In this document: positions 53,606-63,765 of the stretch, piece by piece
Layout of the letters: each line of letters opens with the position of its first letter
Position numbering within the stretch: the stretch's first letter is position 1
Assembly: GCA_024692235.1 (NCBI GenBank)
Contig: JAILMW010000004.1
Coordinates: 1-64,000, forward strand
DNA from: Saccharofermentans sp.
GTDB taxonomy: Bacteria; Bacillota; Clostridia; Saccharofermentanales; Saccharofermentanaceae
DNA: 64,000 nucleotides
Direction of reading: 5' to 3'
Made by a program: the position numbers and the translations under genes
Notes under the pieces: generated by a model
What the model saw: only the letters and a program-made list of their open reading frames with translations
What the model was told of the DNA's origin: nothing
The model's database searches: none

Positions 53606-55259
53606 TGATTATCGCACCCTTGTCTGCAGAAGATACCATCTTGGAATATCTCTTAAGATATCCCGTAAGCTCAGGCTTCTCGTGAAGCTTCATCGTCTTC
53701 TTTCTCTCTTCGAGTTCCTCGTCGGATACCTTAAGTGAAATGCTGTAGTTAGGGATATCTATGGAGATGATATCTCCGTCCTTAACATATGCGATAGTAC
53801 CACCGCTTATAGCCTCGGGGCTTACGTGACCTATGGAAGCACCTCTTGTAGCGCCGGAGAATCTTCCGTCCGTGATAAGAGCTACATCCTTATCAAGTCC
53901 TGCACCTGCGATGGCGGATGTGGGAGATAACATCTCTCTCATACCGGGACCGCCTGCGGGACCCTCGTATCTTATTACGATGACATCGCCCTTCTGAACC
54001 TTACCGTCGTAGATAAACTTGATAGCCTCTTCTTCGGAGTTAAAGCATCTTGCAGGTCCTTCGTGAACCAGCATCTCGGGTGCTACCGCAGACCTCTTTA
54101 CTACACATCCGTCGGGAGCGAGATTACCCTTTAAGATCGCAAGTCCTCCGGTCTTGGTGAAGGGATCATCAAGAGGTCTTATGACCTCAGGATCGATAAC
54201 GAAGCTTGATGCTACGTTCTCCTTCAAGGTCTTGCCGGTTACTGTCATAACATCGCCGTTAATAAGGCCGCCGTCAAGAAGCTCCTTAAGAACTGCATGG
54301 ATACCGCCTGCTTCGTTAAGGTCCTCCATGTATGTCGGGCCTGCGGGAGCTAAGTGGCAGATATTAGGTGTTCTCTCGGAGATCTCATTAACGTGTGAAA
54401 GATCGATCTTGATGCCGCACTCGTTAGCGATAGCGGGCAAGTGAAGCATGGAGTTAGTGGAACATCCGATAGCCATATCGGCAGCGAGCGCATTCTCGAA
54501 TGCTTCTGCAGTAAGGATATCTCTGGGTCTGATATTCTTCTTAACACACTCCATTACCTGCATACCTGCATGCTTAGCAAGCTCGATCCTTGCGGAATAT
54601 ACGGCAGGGATAGTACCGTTGCCCTTGAGACCAAGACCCAATACCTCAGTTAAGCAGTTCATGGAATTAGCCGTATACATACCCGAGCAGGATCCGCATG
54701 TGGGACAAACCTTCTCTGCGAATTCCTCAAGCTTCTTATCGTCGATCTTACCTGCTGCATATGCGCCTGTTGCTTCGAACATCGCTGAGAGAGATCTCTT
54801 CTTGCCTTCAACTCTTCCTGCGAGCATGGGGCCGCCGCTTACAAATACCGTAGGGATATTAAGTCTTGCGGCTGCCATTATAAGACCGGGAACATTCTTG
54901 TCGCAGTTAGGGACCATAACAAGTCCGTCAAAGCCGTGAGCCATTGCCATGGCCTCGGTGGAATCGGCAATAAGATCTCTCGTTACAAGAGAATACTTCA
55001 TGCCCGTATGACCCATTGCTATACCGTCGCATACTGCGATGGCGGGGAATACGATAGGAGTTCCTCCTGCCATTGCTACGCCGAGCTTAACTGCCTCGAC
55101 GATCTTATCTATATTCATATGACCCGGGACTATCTCATTATATGAACTTACGATACCGATAAGAGGACGCTGCTGCTCCTCCTTAGTAAGTCCCAATGCG
55201 TGGTAAAGCGACCTGTGAGGCGCATTATTAAATCCTTCAACGATAGTATCCCTGATCAT
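53598..55259 (-). CDS. ilvD: Dihydroxy-acid dehydratase
   Basis: Third step of valine/isoleucine synthesis: dehydrates dihydroxy acids to 2-keto acids with an Fe-S cluster. 553 residues, normal length. Cluster and metal ligands are visible in [10 protein letters not shown] and [19 protein letters not shown], and the C-terminus has [20 protein letters not shown]. It is separate from ilvBNC and followed with overlap by DUF815. Its promoter carries the same palindrome as ilvB. Confidence 0.97.
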   Translation of the reverse strand: MIRDTIVEGFNNAPHRSLYHALGLTKEEQQRPLIGIVSSYNEIVPGHMNIDKIVEAVKLGVAMAGGTPIVFPAIAVCDGIAMGHTGMKYSLVTRDLIADSTEAMAMAHGFDGLVMVPNCDKNVPGLIMAAARLNIPTVFVSGGPMLAGRVEGKKRSLSAMFEATGAYAAGKIDDKKLEEFAEKVCPTCGSCSGMYTANSMNCLTEVLGLGLKGNGTIPAVYSARIELAKHAGMQVMECVKKNIRPRDILTAEAFENALAADMAIGCSTNSMLHLPAIANECGIKIDLSHVNEISERTPNICHLAPAGPTYMEDLNEAGGIHAVLKELLDGGLINGDVMTVTGKTLKENVASSFVIDPEVIRPLDDPFTKTGGLAILKGNLAPDGCVVKRSAVAPEMLVHEGPARCFNSEEEAIKFIYDGKVQKGDVIVIRYEGPAGGPGMREMLSPTSAIAGAGLDKDVALITDGRFSGATRGASIGHVSPEAISGGTIAYVKDGDIISIDIPNYSISLKVSDEELEERKKTMKLHEKPELTGYLKRYSKMVSSADKGAIINV

Positions 55260-55291
55260 GGAAAGTACCTTCTTTCAAAAAAACTTTTATT

Positions 55292-55321
55292 ATTATAACA
55301 CGCATACGCGCGAGAGACACT
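55292..55321 (-). promoter_or_regulatory. ilvD promoter with palindrome between -35 and -10
   Basis: TATAAT lies at 55297-55292 on the minus strand. The plus strand reads CGCATACGCG at 55301-55310, three bases from the -10. The -35 position holds only AGTGTC/GTGTCT, so the promoter probably needs help. The ilvB promoter has CGCGTACGCG at the equivalent place. Confidence 0.65.
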
Positions 55322-55361
55322 TTTAGATATTTATCGTTTTCCGAATGAAAATAAGAACTTT

Positions 55362-56381
55362 TCATACAAGATAGAAGATCTCGTCCTCTATCTCATATGG
55401 ATCATCATTCAAGTTCTCATATGCATCGATATATCCGACCGGTATTCCGTTGTCTTCGAACGATGCCTGCAATATCTGAATCTCCGCGACCCTTGCATCA
55501 TCGTCATATATGTATACCATAAGACATTCATCTATATTATCTCCGAACTTCGGAACATAATTCTCCCACATATCGAAGGTTATAGCCTCAAGGCTTTCCT
55601 GATCGATGACCTCAGGTTCAATATCAATGGAATATATCGAATATTCGGCATTTCTTATAAGATCGGAATAATCATCCCCGTTCTTATAGTCTCCGAATTC
55701 CACGGAAATACACTCTGCATGGATATTGGCATTATCGGGAAGGCCGTATATCTCATCAAGATAAGTGTCCAGAGCTTCCGTGAACCCTTCGTTGTTATTA
55801 GCAAAAGCATGCATGAGGTCATTATGGTCGTCGAATTCATTAGTATCCATGTCACGTCTTACCGTGAAAGTCACTCCGTCAGGCAGCACGGGAGTATATA
55901 TTTTGAATTCCTCGTCTTCCATAGACGTCAGAACGATCCCGGCATCTAAAGCGAACTCCTCGCCGTACTTATCTTCAAGGAATGTTCGAATTTCAGCTTC
56001 GGCCCTCGTGCTGTAGACGATCTCTCTTCCCCTGTAAACAAGGCAGGGAACAGCGACCAACGCCGTGAAGATGCATGCATATATGGCTGCGGGACGTCTT
56101 ACGTTCTTCGGTCGCATCCTAAGATATAAAGTGCCGAACAGTATCTGATACAGAAGACATGCAGGCAGGATAGGCAGAATGGTGATCAGCATACCGCTGT
56201 AGATCACTGCTTTAAGACCATACAATGTCCCGCTATAGTCCAGGAATCCGAAGAATACGCTGATCCCAAAGACAGCAGAATATGCAAGGTAGATATAGGG
56301 CAGAAAGCTCAGATAATAAAGTATCGCGCCTAATATCCCCAATAATCCCAAAGGCTTTTCTTCTCTAGTCTTATCATGCAT
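55362..56381 (-). CDS. Membrane protein with outward acidic domain, unknown
   Basis: 339 residues. Three to four N-terminal helices (about 12-120) precede a soluble acidic domain of about 210 residues (EIRTFLEDKYGEEFALDAGI, LHAFANNNEG-like helix, FDMWENYVPKFGDNIDECLM). A YxxD/E-rich C-terminus ends the protein. No motif is recognised. It stands alone between ilvD and ilvC regions on the same strand. The 80 or so bases upstream show no clear promoter. Confidence 0.65.
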   Translation of the reverse strand: MHDKTREEKPLGLLGILGAILYYLSFLPYIYLAYSAVFGISVFFGFLDYSGTLYGLKAVIYSGMLITILPILPACLLYQILFGTLYLRMRPKNVRRPAAIYACIFTALVAVPCLVYRGREIVYSTRAEAEIRTFLEDKYGEEFALDAGIVLTSMEDEEFKIYTPVLPDGVTFTVRRDMDTNEFDDHNDLMHAFANNNEGFTEALDTYLDEIYGLPDNANIHAECISVEFGDYKNGDDYSDLIRNAEYSIYSIDIEPEVIDQESLEAITFDMWENYVPKFGDNIDECLMVYIYDDDARVAEIQILQASFEDNGIPVGYIDAYENLNDDPYEIEDEIFYLV

Positions 56382-56710
56382 ATGAAGTCCCTCCCTTCAT
56401 AATACTTTGACTATCAAACTATCTTCAAGATAACACACGCGCAACAGCTCGTCAAATTTATTTTAGGGCAGCTTAGAGGCACCTGTCTCCACCCTCGTCT
56501 CCACTTTTTAAAATCGGAGACTGTGGTGGAGAAAAATCAGTCCATTTTGCCAGTTTTGTCTCCACCCTCGTCTCCCAATTAAGCAAATGGCAGACAGGCG
56601 CGGAGACACTCGATCTTGTCCGCCCAAGATATCCCTTCCACAATTCAAGGGTCAAAGGTTCCAACGACCTTCCCCCATATCTCTTCATGATCCGATCTTC
56701 GAGCATACTA
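56382..56710. repeat. Gene-poor stretch with an 18-bp direct repeat
   Basis: An 18-base direct repeat, GTCTCCACCCTCGTCTCC, occurs at 56485-56502 and 56558-56575 (73 bases apart). An inverted partial copy (GGTGGAG) lies between at 56525-56531. A 77-codon frame on the minus strand spans it, but nothing in the product supports a gene. Confidence 0.5.
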
Positions 56711-56746
56711 AAAGACCTCCCGGGCAGCCATGTCCCGAGAGGTCTT
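56711..56746 (-). terminator. Terminator of the ilvBNC operon
   Basis: AAGACCTC (56712-56719) pairs with GAGGTCTT (56739-56746), continued inward by CGGG/CCCG with a bulge. TTTTAG follows on the minus strand. It lies about 26 bases after the ilvC stop. Confidence 0.75.
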
Positions 56747-56771
56747 ACTCCTAACTCCTATAGGATAGTGA

Positions 56772-57821
<1,050 letters not shown>

Positions 57822-57824
57822 TTA

Positions 57825-58328
57825 TTACTTAGAGAGCATGCTCTCGGGGCCGCGCTCAAGAGCGACGATACCCGTACGGCACATCTCAATTATACCGAAA
57901 GGTTTCATATTGTCGATAAATGCATCGATCTTATTTGTATCTCCCGTGATCTCAAGACACATTGCATCTGCTGAGTAGTCGATTATCTTGGCTCTGAAGA
58001 CAGATGCCGTATCTCTTATCTCGGCTCTTGTATCGGGAGAGTTCTTTACCTTGATGAGCATGAGCTCTCTCTTTATTGCCATATCGGGAGAGATGACTTC
58101 GACTTTCTTAACGTTATAGAGCTTCTTAAGCTGATTTATAAGCTGAGCTCTGTCGGTCTTCTCATTACTTAAGGAGATGGTGATACGGGAGTAGTTGGGA
58201 TCTTCCGTCTCGCCCACGGTGAGAGTGTCGATATTGAAGCCGCGGCGTGTGAACATGCTGGTGACACGTGTCAATACACCGTATTTGTTCTCTACATAAA
58301 CTGCGATAACAAAACTATTCTTGCTCAT
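57825..58328 (-). CDS. ilvN: Acetolactate synthase small (regulatory) subunit
   Basis: 167 residues. N-terminal ACT domain (about 5-80) with VENKYGVLTRVTSMFTRRGF and NIDTLTVGETEDPNYSRI, the valine-feedback site; the C-terminal domain helps activate the large subunit. It overlaps ilvB as ATGA. Also called ilvH in many genomes. Confidence 0.96.
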   Translation of the reverse strand: MSKNSFVIAVYVENKYGVLTRVTSMFTRRGFNIDTLTVGETEDPNYSRITISLSNEKTDRAQLINQLKKLYNVKKVEVISPDMAIKRELMLIKVKNSPDTRAEIRDTASVFRAKIIDYSADAMCLEITGDTNKIDAFIDNMKPFGIIEMCRTGIVALERGPESMLSK

Positions 58329-59992
58329 TCCTCTGCCTCCTCTCCGATTATAAGCTTATCGAAAGTTCCGCCGGGTCTCATCATGGGAAGTACCTTAAGA
58401 TCCTTGTCGACAGTAAGATCGATAAGAGTGGGACCTTCCTGAGAATATGCATCAGCGAAAGCCTTCTTGAAGCTCTCAAGATCTGTCGCACGATAACCCT
58501 TGGCACCGAAGCTCTCAGCAAGAGCGACGAAGTCCGTCTTCCTGTTAAGAGTCGTATTGGAATACTTCTTGTCATAGAACAATGTCTGCCACTGTCTTAC
58601 CATTCCGAGAACGCCGTTATTAAAAAGGACGATCGTAAGAGGAACATTATAAGTAACTGCTGTAGCAAGCTCATTTAAGTTCATTCCGAAGGAACCGTCA
58701 CCCGTAAAGAGGACTGTTCTCTTACCGCTTCCGTATGCCGCACCGATAGCAGCACCCATACCGAAGCCCATTGTTCCGAGTCCGCCTGAGGAGATCCATG
58801 TGCGCTTGTCCATGAACTCGAAGTACTGGGCAACCCACATCTGGTGCTGACCAACGTCAGTTGCGATCTCAGTATCGGGAGTGACCATGGTGGATACTGC
58901 CTTTATTGCATCAGCGGGAAGGAAATCCGTGAATTCCTGCTCTGCTTCCTGACCCTTGAGCTTCTCAATCTTAGCTTCCCAGTTAGGAAGCTGCTTAGCT
59001 TCAACCTTATCTATGAGCTTAGTTAAGAAATCACAGATATCGCATGCTGCACCCAAGTTGATATCAACGTTCTTACCAAGCTCAGCGGAATCGATGTCGA
59101 TCTGAATCTTACGAGCGCCTGCGGAGAACTTAGAAGTGTTACCCGTAGCTCTATCTGAGAACCTTACGCCTACACCGATAATAAGATCTGCCTTAGCCAT
59201 TGCCTTGGAAGATGCGTAATGTCCGTGCATACCCTGCATTCCGAGGAATCTCTTATTGGATACGGGTACTTCGGACAAGCCCATCATGGAGCATCCGATA
59301 TAAGCATCGATCTTATCGGCAAGCTTAGCTATAAGCTCACCTGCGCCCGCTCTTACCGCACCGCCTCCGAAGTAGATAAAAGGTCTTCCTGCCTCGGCGA
59401 TCATGGAAGCAGCCTTAGCTACACCCGCGTCATCAGCGGGAGCGCCGCCTGTCTTCTCAACGGGCTTAACTGCCTCGAAGTCGCACTTTGCACCCTGTAC
59501 ATCCTTGGGGATATCTACAAGTACGGGACCGGGCCTGCCGGACTTTGCGATCCTTATAGCTTCTCTCAGAGTATCGGCAAGATCCTCTACCCTGTGTACG
59601 AAGAAATTATGCTTAGTAATGGGAAGTGTAATTCCCGTAATGTCTATCTCCTGGAAGGAGTCCCTTCCTATAAGGCTGTTAGGTACGTTACCGGTAATAG
59701 CCAGCATAGGTACGGAATCAAGATAAGCATTAGCGATACCCGTTACGAGGTTAGTTGCACCGGGACCTGAAGTAGCAAGGACGACGCCGACCTCACCTGA
59801 TGCCCTCGCATAACCGTCTGCAGCATGTGCAGCGCCCTGCTCGTGAGCAGCAAGGATATGCTCGATCCTGTCACTGTTCCTGTAAAGCTGATCGTAGATG
59901 TCGATGACTGTTCCTCCGGGGTATCCGAAAATTGTCTTGATGCCCTGCTCGATCAGTGTCTCTACGACGATCTCAGCTCCGCTTAATCTCAT
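58325..59992 (-). CDS. ilvB: Acetolactate synthase large subunit
   Basis: Thiamine-diphosphate enzyme joining two pyruvates, or pyruvate and 2-oxobutyrate. 555 residues; GGAGGT eight bases before the ATG. Domains in order: PYR with catalytic Glu in AAHEQGAAHAADGYARASG, FAD-binding middle domain, and PP domain with the ThDP motif GDGSFGMNLNELATAV and LFNNGVLGMVRQWQ. First gene of ilvBNC, preceded by a T-box leader. Confidence 0.97.
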   Translation of the reverse strand: MRLSGAEIVVETLIEQGIKTIFGYPGGTVIDIYDQLYRNSDRIEHILAAHEQGAAHAADGYARASGEVGVVLATSGPGATNLVTGIANAYLDSVPMLAITGNVPNSLIGRDSFQEIDITGITLPITKHNFFVHRVEDLADTLREAIRIAKSGRPGPVLVDIPKDVQGAKCDFEAVKPVEKTGGAPADDAGVAKAASMIAEAGRPFIYFGGGAVRAGAGELIAKLADKIDAYIGCSMMGLSEVPVSNKRFLGMQGMHGHYASSKAMAKADLIIGVGVRFSDRATGNTSKFSAGARKIQIDIDSAELGKNVDINLGAACDICDFLTKLIDKVEAKQLPNWEAKIEKLKGQEAEQEFTDFLPADAIKAVSTMVTPDTEIATDVGQHQMWVAQYFEFMDKRTWISSGGLGTMGFGMGAAIGAAYGSGKRTVLFTGDGSFGMNLNELATAVTYNVPLTIVLFNNGVLGMVRQWQTLFYDKKYSNTTLNRKTDFVALAESFGAKGYRATDLESFKKAFADAYSQEGPTLIDLTVDKDLKVLPMMRPGGTFDKLIIGEEAEE

Positions 59993-60012
59993 ATGTCTTA
60001 CCTCCGTTCCCG

Positions 60013-60310
60013 TCTCCTTAAGGGCAATAAAAAAGCCTCCGCCACAAAAGGAAAACCGTAATCCTGTTGTGAAAGAGACGAGAAAAATATATATCCCGCG
60101 GTACCACTCTTCTTGGTCATATAACCCACTCTGTTCATGTCTATCAACACGATCCTCTGTAACGGGAGGTCCCGACCTGATCTACTCGTATTAGATACGT
60201 TCAACCGGCAGCTCCGGGAGGACTTATCATTACACTTACGCAATCGGCTCGCAGCGACCGCCGACTCTCTGTATGCGCGGGAGTGTATCTTTATTCCCTT
60301 CAACGCTTGT
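60013..60310 (-). promoter_or_regulatory. T-box leader of ilvBNC
   Basis: The T-box core AGTGGTACCGCG lies at 60108-60097 on the minus strand, preceded by about 200 bases rich in paired segments (stem I region, for example GTCGGC...GCCGAT). A terminator follows at 60078-60030 and the ilvB ribosome binding site after that. Uncharged branched-chain tRNA would pair with the leader and prevent termination. I could not fix the specifier codon by eye; Ile, Leu or Val are expected. Confidence 0.93.
60029..60078 (-). terminator. T-box attenuator terminator
   Basis: On the minus strand CACAACAGG pairs with CCTTTTGTG (one mismatch), extended by GTCTC/GAGGC, and is followed by T6 at 60034-60029. Confidence 0.8.
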
Positions 60311-60317
60311 AAAAGTT

Positions 60318-60347
60318 ATTATAACCACGCGTACGCGCGGATGTCAA
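60318..60347 (-). promoter_or_regulatory. ilvB promoter with palindrome in the spacer
   Basis: TTGACA (60347-60342) and TATAAT (60323-60318) on the minus strand, 18 bases apart. A perfect 10-bp palindrome CGCGTACGCG at 60328-60337 fills the spacer. Transcription would start just before the T-box. Confidence 0.75.
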
Positions 60348-60375
60348 CACTTCAAGTCTCTAAAATGCCCTTATC

Positions 60376-61557
60376 TCAAAGGCTGTCGACCAGTTCATCG
60401 ACCTTGGAGAGCTCCTCTTCCTTAAGCCTGGACTTAAAGGAGAATGACTTTTCTACTATCTCTATGTCCTTGCATTTCTCGAAGGACGCTCTTATTGCCT
60501 TTCCCGCAGTTGCAGCCCACGTGCCGTTATCCACGATGGCTATCTTCCTTTTCTGAAGGTTATGTGCAACAAGTGCAGATACGGTATTTTCCATCCTGCT
60601 GAAAACACCGCCGTCTATGGTAGGCGTTACGAGGACTATCTTGGAATAGCGCCATGCTGCTGCCACGGAGTAGGAAGTGTGCTTGGAAGTAACGTCGATA
60701 ACTTCCGTCTTATAGCCTTTCGCATCACACTTAGAAGCAATGATGTCAGCTACAAGAGCACTGCCGCCGTATACGGAACCGCAGATAACTGCTACTCCGT
60801 CTTCTTCTGCTTCAAAGGAGCTCCATACCTTATAGGAATCAAGGATCTGCTCCTTGCCCTCCTTCCACACATATCCGTGCAGAGGAGCTATTATGTCTAT
60901 GTCAAGAGATGCGGCTTTCGCGAGGACTGTCGCTACCTGCGCACCGTACTTACCGACGATATTCACATAGTATCTTCTTGCTTCGCTCTTATATGTGACA
61001 TACTCGGAAGGATCCATTAAGATATTGCCGTTTAAAGCTCCGAAAGAGCCGAAAGCATCCGCCGAGAATAAGACTTTATCCTTCTTATCGTAAGTAAGCA
61101 TTACTTCGGGCCAGTGAACCATTGGAGCCATTACGAAAGTCAACTCGTGCGAACCGGTAGAAAGCACGTCGCCTTCCTTTACGATCTCAACTCTTGAGTC
61201 GATCTCCATATCAAAGAACTGCTTCATGATGGGAACCGTCTTGGCATTAGTTACGATCTTTGCCGAAGGGTATCTGAGCAGTACTCCCTCCAATGTAGCG
61301 GAGTGGTCGGGTTCCATGTGCTGTACTACCACATAGTCCAGGTCCCTGCCGTCCAAAGCCGCCTTTATGTTATTGTAGAACACCTCTGCCACGGCCTTAT
61401 CGACAGTATCCATGAGAACCGTCTTCTCATCCTTTATGATGTATGAATTATATGCCATACCGTCAGGAATGGGATATGTTCCTTCGAAGATATCCGCCTT
61501 TCTGTCATTAGCTCCTAAGTATATGATCGAATCGGTGATATTCCTGATATTATGCAT
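60376..61557 (-). CDS. Flavodiiron protein (FprA-type, oxygen/NO reductase)
   Basis: Reduces O2 to water, or NO, protecting an anaerobe. 393 residues; GGGGAGG before ATG 61557. The N-terminal metallo-beta-lactamase domain (1-250) has the diiron ligands in QHMEPDHSA (HxExDH), with further His in MVHWPE and PLHGYVW. The C-terminal flavodoxin domain (about 255-393) binds FMN (CGSVYGGSALVADII, TPTIDGGVFSRM). No fused rubredoxin domain, so electrons come from a separate carrier. An extended -10 TGCTATAAT at 61607-61599 may be its promoter. Confidence 0.95.
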   Translation of the reverse strand: MHNIRNITDSIIYLGANDRKADIFEGTYPIPDGMAYNSYIIKDEKTVLMDTVDKAVAEVFYNNIKAALDGRDLDYVVVQHMEPDHSATLEGVLLRYPSAKIVTNAKTVPIMKQFFDMEIDSRVEIVKEGDVLSTGSHELTFVMAPMVHWPEVMLTYDKKDKVLFSADAFGSFGALNGNILMDPSEYVTYKSEARRYYVNIVGKYGAQVATVLAKAASLDIDIIAPLHGYVWKEGKEQILDSYKVWSSFEAEEDGVAVICGSVYGGSALVADIIASKCDAKGYKTEVIDVTSKHTSYSVAAAWRYSKIVLVTPTIDGGVFSRMENTVSALVAHNLQKRKIAIVDNGTWAATAGKAIRASFEKCKDIEIVEKSFSFKSRLKEEELSKVDELVDSL

Positions 61558-61609
61558 TTATTCCTCCCCATCGGATGCGAATCTTGTTTTCTTCCGTAAT
61601 TATAGCATC

Positions 61610-61638
61610 TTTACCCTTTATAAAACGGGACGTATAAT
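61610..61638 (+). promoter_or_regulatory. Promoter of the amino-acid binding protein gene
   Basis: TTTACC (61610-61615) and TATAAT (61633-61638), spacer 17, about 35 bases before the ATG. Confidence 0.65.
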
Positions 61639-61672
61639 CTTTGTCGTAAAACAATAACAAAGGAGAACGTTT

Positions 61673-62446
61673 ATGAAGAGAAAGATAGCTGCACTTATGT
61701 GCTCGGTAATGCTCCTTACATCACTTGCTTCCTGCGGCGGCAAGAAGCAGGATAAGAAGTTCGTCGTAGGCTTTGATGCCGAGTTCCCTCCCATGGGATT
61801 TATCGCCGATGACGGTTCCTATACGGGATTCGACCTCGACCTTGCAGAGGAAGTTGCAAACAGGCTCGGACTCGAGTTCGTAGCACAGCCTATCTCCTGG
61901 GACGCTAAGGATCAGGAACTTAAGTCAGGTAATATCGACTGCATCTGGAACGGTTTTACCATAAGCGGCCGTGAAGATCAGTATACATGGACTGAAGCAT
62001 ATATGGAGAACGATCAGGTAGTCGTAGTAAGAAGCGATTCCGATATCTCTTCTCTTGATGATCTTGCAGATAAGGTCGTAGCCGTTCAGAAGGATTCCTC
62101 CGGACTTGCGGCTCTTGAAGAAAATTCCGCACTGACCGATACTTTCGCTGATCTTATCGAAGTGGATTCTTACTTGAATGCCATGATGGAACTGGAGTCC
62201 GGCGCAGTAGATGCCATCGTAATGGATGAGATCGTAGCAAGATACGAGATCCAGACTTCAGGCAAGGACTTCAAGGTATTGGACGAGGCAGTTGCCAGCG
62301 AGGAGTATGGCGTAGGCTTTGCTCTCGGCAATGAAGCACTTCGTGACGATGTTCAGGCTACACTCGAAGAGATGGCTGCTGACGGAACTCTCGCGAAGAT
62401 CTCCGAAGAGTGGTTCGGCGCTGACGTTACCATCATCGGAAAGTAA
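61673..62446 (+). CDS. Amino-acid ABC transporter substrate-binding lipoprotein
   Basis: 257 residues; AAAGGAG about seven bases upstream. Lipobox SLASC with acyl-Cys at about 21. The family 3 solute-binding fold begins FVVGFDAEFPPMGFIADDGSYTGFDLDLAEEV, with NIDCIWNGFTISGRE and the C-terminal EWFGADVTI. The FDLDL and Asp/Arg-type positions are typical of polar amino acid binders. No permease or ATPase follows; the gene is monocistronic with its own promoter and terminator, so it must pair with a transporter elsewhere. Confidence 0.93.
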   Translation: MKRKIAALMCSVMLLTSLASCGGKKQDKKFVVGFDAEFPPMGFIADDGSYTGFDLDLAEEVANRLGLEFVAQPISWDAKDQELKSGNIDCIWNGFTISGREDQYTWTEAYMENDQVVVVRSDSDISSLDDLADKVVAVQKDSSGLAALEENSALTDTFADLIEVDSYLNAMMELESGAVDAIVMDEIVARYEIQTSGKDFKVLDEAVASEEYGVGFALGNEALRDDVQATLEEMAADGTLAKISEEWFGADVTIIGK

Positions 62447-62470
62447 GATATAAAGAAAACTATCAGGAAG

Positions 62471-62494
62471 GGTCTGCCCCTTATACGGCAGGCC
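62471..62494 (+). terminator. Terminator of the amino-acid binding protein gene
   Basis: GGTCTGCC (62471-62478) pairs with GGCAGGCC (62487-62494) with one G-U. TTTTCTT follows. Confidence 0.8.
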
Positions 62495-62513
62495 TTTTCT
62501 TATGCCTTAAAGA

Positions 62514-62539
62514 ACTTTTTTGTATTTTTTCAAAAAAGT
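62514..62539 (+). other. AT-rich inverted repeat upstream of the ECF sigma gene
   Basis: ACTTTTTTG (62514-62522) and CAAAAAAGT (62531-62539) form a 9-bp stem. It may be a second, weak terminator or part of the control region. No convincing ECF-type promoter could be placed. Confidence 0.4.
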
Positions 62540-62605
62540 CCGCACATTTCGTACGGCTCATACGTCAAACATTATGAAAGGAGGTCAGAGGTACTTACCG
62601 TCAAT

Positions 62606-63052
62606 ATGGATATAGAGACTTATTACGACAAGATATACAGATATATCTATTACAGAGTTCATGACAGATCGATCGCGGAAGATCTCACTCAGGAAACATT
62701 CCTAAGGTTCCTAGGCTCCTCAGGCAATGAACCCGAGCGATATCTCTACACTATAGCAAAGAACCTTTGTATAGATGAGTATCGTCGTATAAAGCCCGTA
62801 TCCCTCGACTCGGAAGAGGTACCTGACCTTCCGGACAACTCGGCGGATTCGCTGGTAAAGAGCCTTGAGGTCCGGCAGGCACTCGAGAAGCTCTCAGAGG
62901 AGGATCGTGAACTTCTTATCCTCCGATACGCCAACGATGAACCGATAAAGGAGATAAGCAGGCTTACGGGGATATCGAGATTCGCGGTATACCGAAGGCT
63001 CAAGGAAGCAAAGAGCAGACTTACAAAAGCTCTTGGAAAGGAGACGATATGA
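62606..63052 (+). CDS. ECF-type RNA polymerase sigma factor
   Basis: 148 residues. Region 2 reads YYRVHDRSIAEDLTQETFLR and region 4 LSEEDRELLILRYANDEPIKEISRLTGISRFAVYRRLKEA. The start is uncertain: GGAGG lies over 20 bases upstream of ATG 62606, with only AGAGG nearer. It overlaps the next gene by four bases (ATGA). No recognisable anti-sigma factor follows; the next membrane protein would be the candidate partner. Confidence 0.9.
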   Translation: MDIETYYDKIYRYIYYRVHDRSIAEDLTQETFLRFLGSSGNEPERYLYTIAKNLCIDEYRRIKPVSLDSEEVPDLPDNSADSLVKSLEVRQALEKLSEEDRELLILRYANDEPIKEISRLTGISRFAVYRRLKEAKSRLTKALGKETI

Positions 63053-63765
63053 GAGATCAGGATATAAGGGAATTACTTCAGGGCACATCCGGCGCCCCTG
63101 ATGCCAAGGCCAAGGATCGTTTCTTAAGACAGATCCGCAGGCAGCAGGAAGCAAGTCACATGAGCCTTACAAAGATCCTGCTCATTCAGTTTCGGTATAT
63201 AAGGAAGCGAGTCTGGCTCGCCTCACTTCTGATACTCATATTATCGCTCACGGTTACGATCGATCTTTCTTTTGACAGACTGACCGCGGTATCGGACCTC
63301 ATGCCTTTCCTGGCAGGGCTCGGAATGCTGGAAGCGCTTCGCGCCGATATGCACGGCATGAAGGAATTAGAGAGCGTGACTTTGATATCGGCTAAGGGAG
63401 CGCTATTTGCCAAGACGGCACTTATCGGCGCTTCGCATCTTATAACGATGCTCGTATCGTCGATCTTCCTGTTTCCGTCAGCTGCCTCTGATATCACCAC
63501 GGTGGCAGCCATGCTCCTTATCCCCTATACAGTAACGAGCATACTCTGTATGGAGATCGAGAGGACCAGGTTCGGAAGAGAGAACGGCTACTGCTGTCTC
63601 GTGATCGCATTTTTGGTCTTCGGCTCCTTCAGGATGATGCTCCACTCGAATATCTCCGCGGGAACAGCTCCCGAAACGCTGATGCTGATAATGGCAGCAC
63701 TTATCGTCCTGGAGATATACGAACTCAAAAAGACAATGAGATCGGAGGAATATGCATGGAACTAG
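63049..63765 (+). CDS. Membrane protein following the sigma factor, unknown
   Basis: 238 residues. A cytoplasmic N-terminus of about 45 residues (RELLQGTSGAPDAKAKDRFLRQIRRQQ) is followed by six helices. The N-terminus could act like an anti-sigma segment, but no zinc-binding HxxxCxxC is present. The helices resemble an ABC-2 type permease or its accessory protein. It overlaps the sigma gene before it and the ATPase gene after it, so the three form one unit. Confidence 0.75.
   Translation: MRDQDIRELLQGTSGAPDAKAKDRFLRQIRRQQEASHMSLTKILLIQFRYIRKRVWLASLLILILSLTVTIDLSFDRLTAVSDLMPFLAGLGMLEALRADMHGMKELESVTLISAKGALFAKTALIGASHLITMLVSSIFLFPSAASDITTVAAMLLIPYTVTSILCMEIERTRFGRENGYCCLVIAFLVFGSFRMMLHSNISAGTAPETLMLIMAALIVLEIYELKKTMRSEEYAWN

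Noticed and set aside
56473..56706. 77-codon frame on the minus strand upstream of the 18-bp repeats
   Set aside because: GGAGG about ten bases before the ATG belongs to the ilvC terminator stem. The product covers the 18-bp repeats and has no recognisable features.
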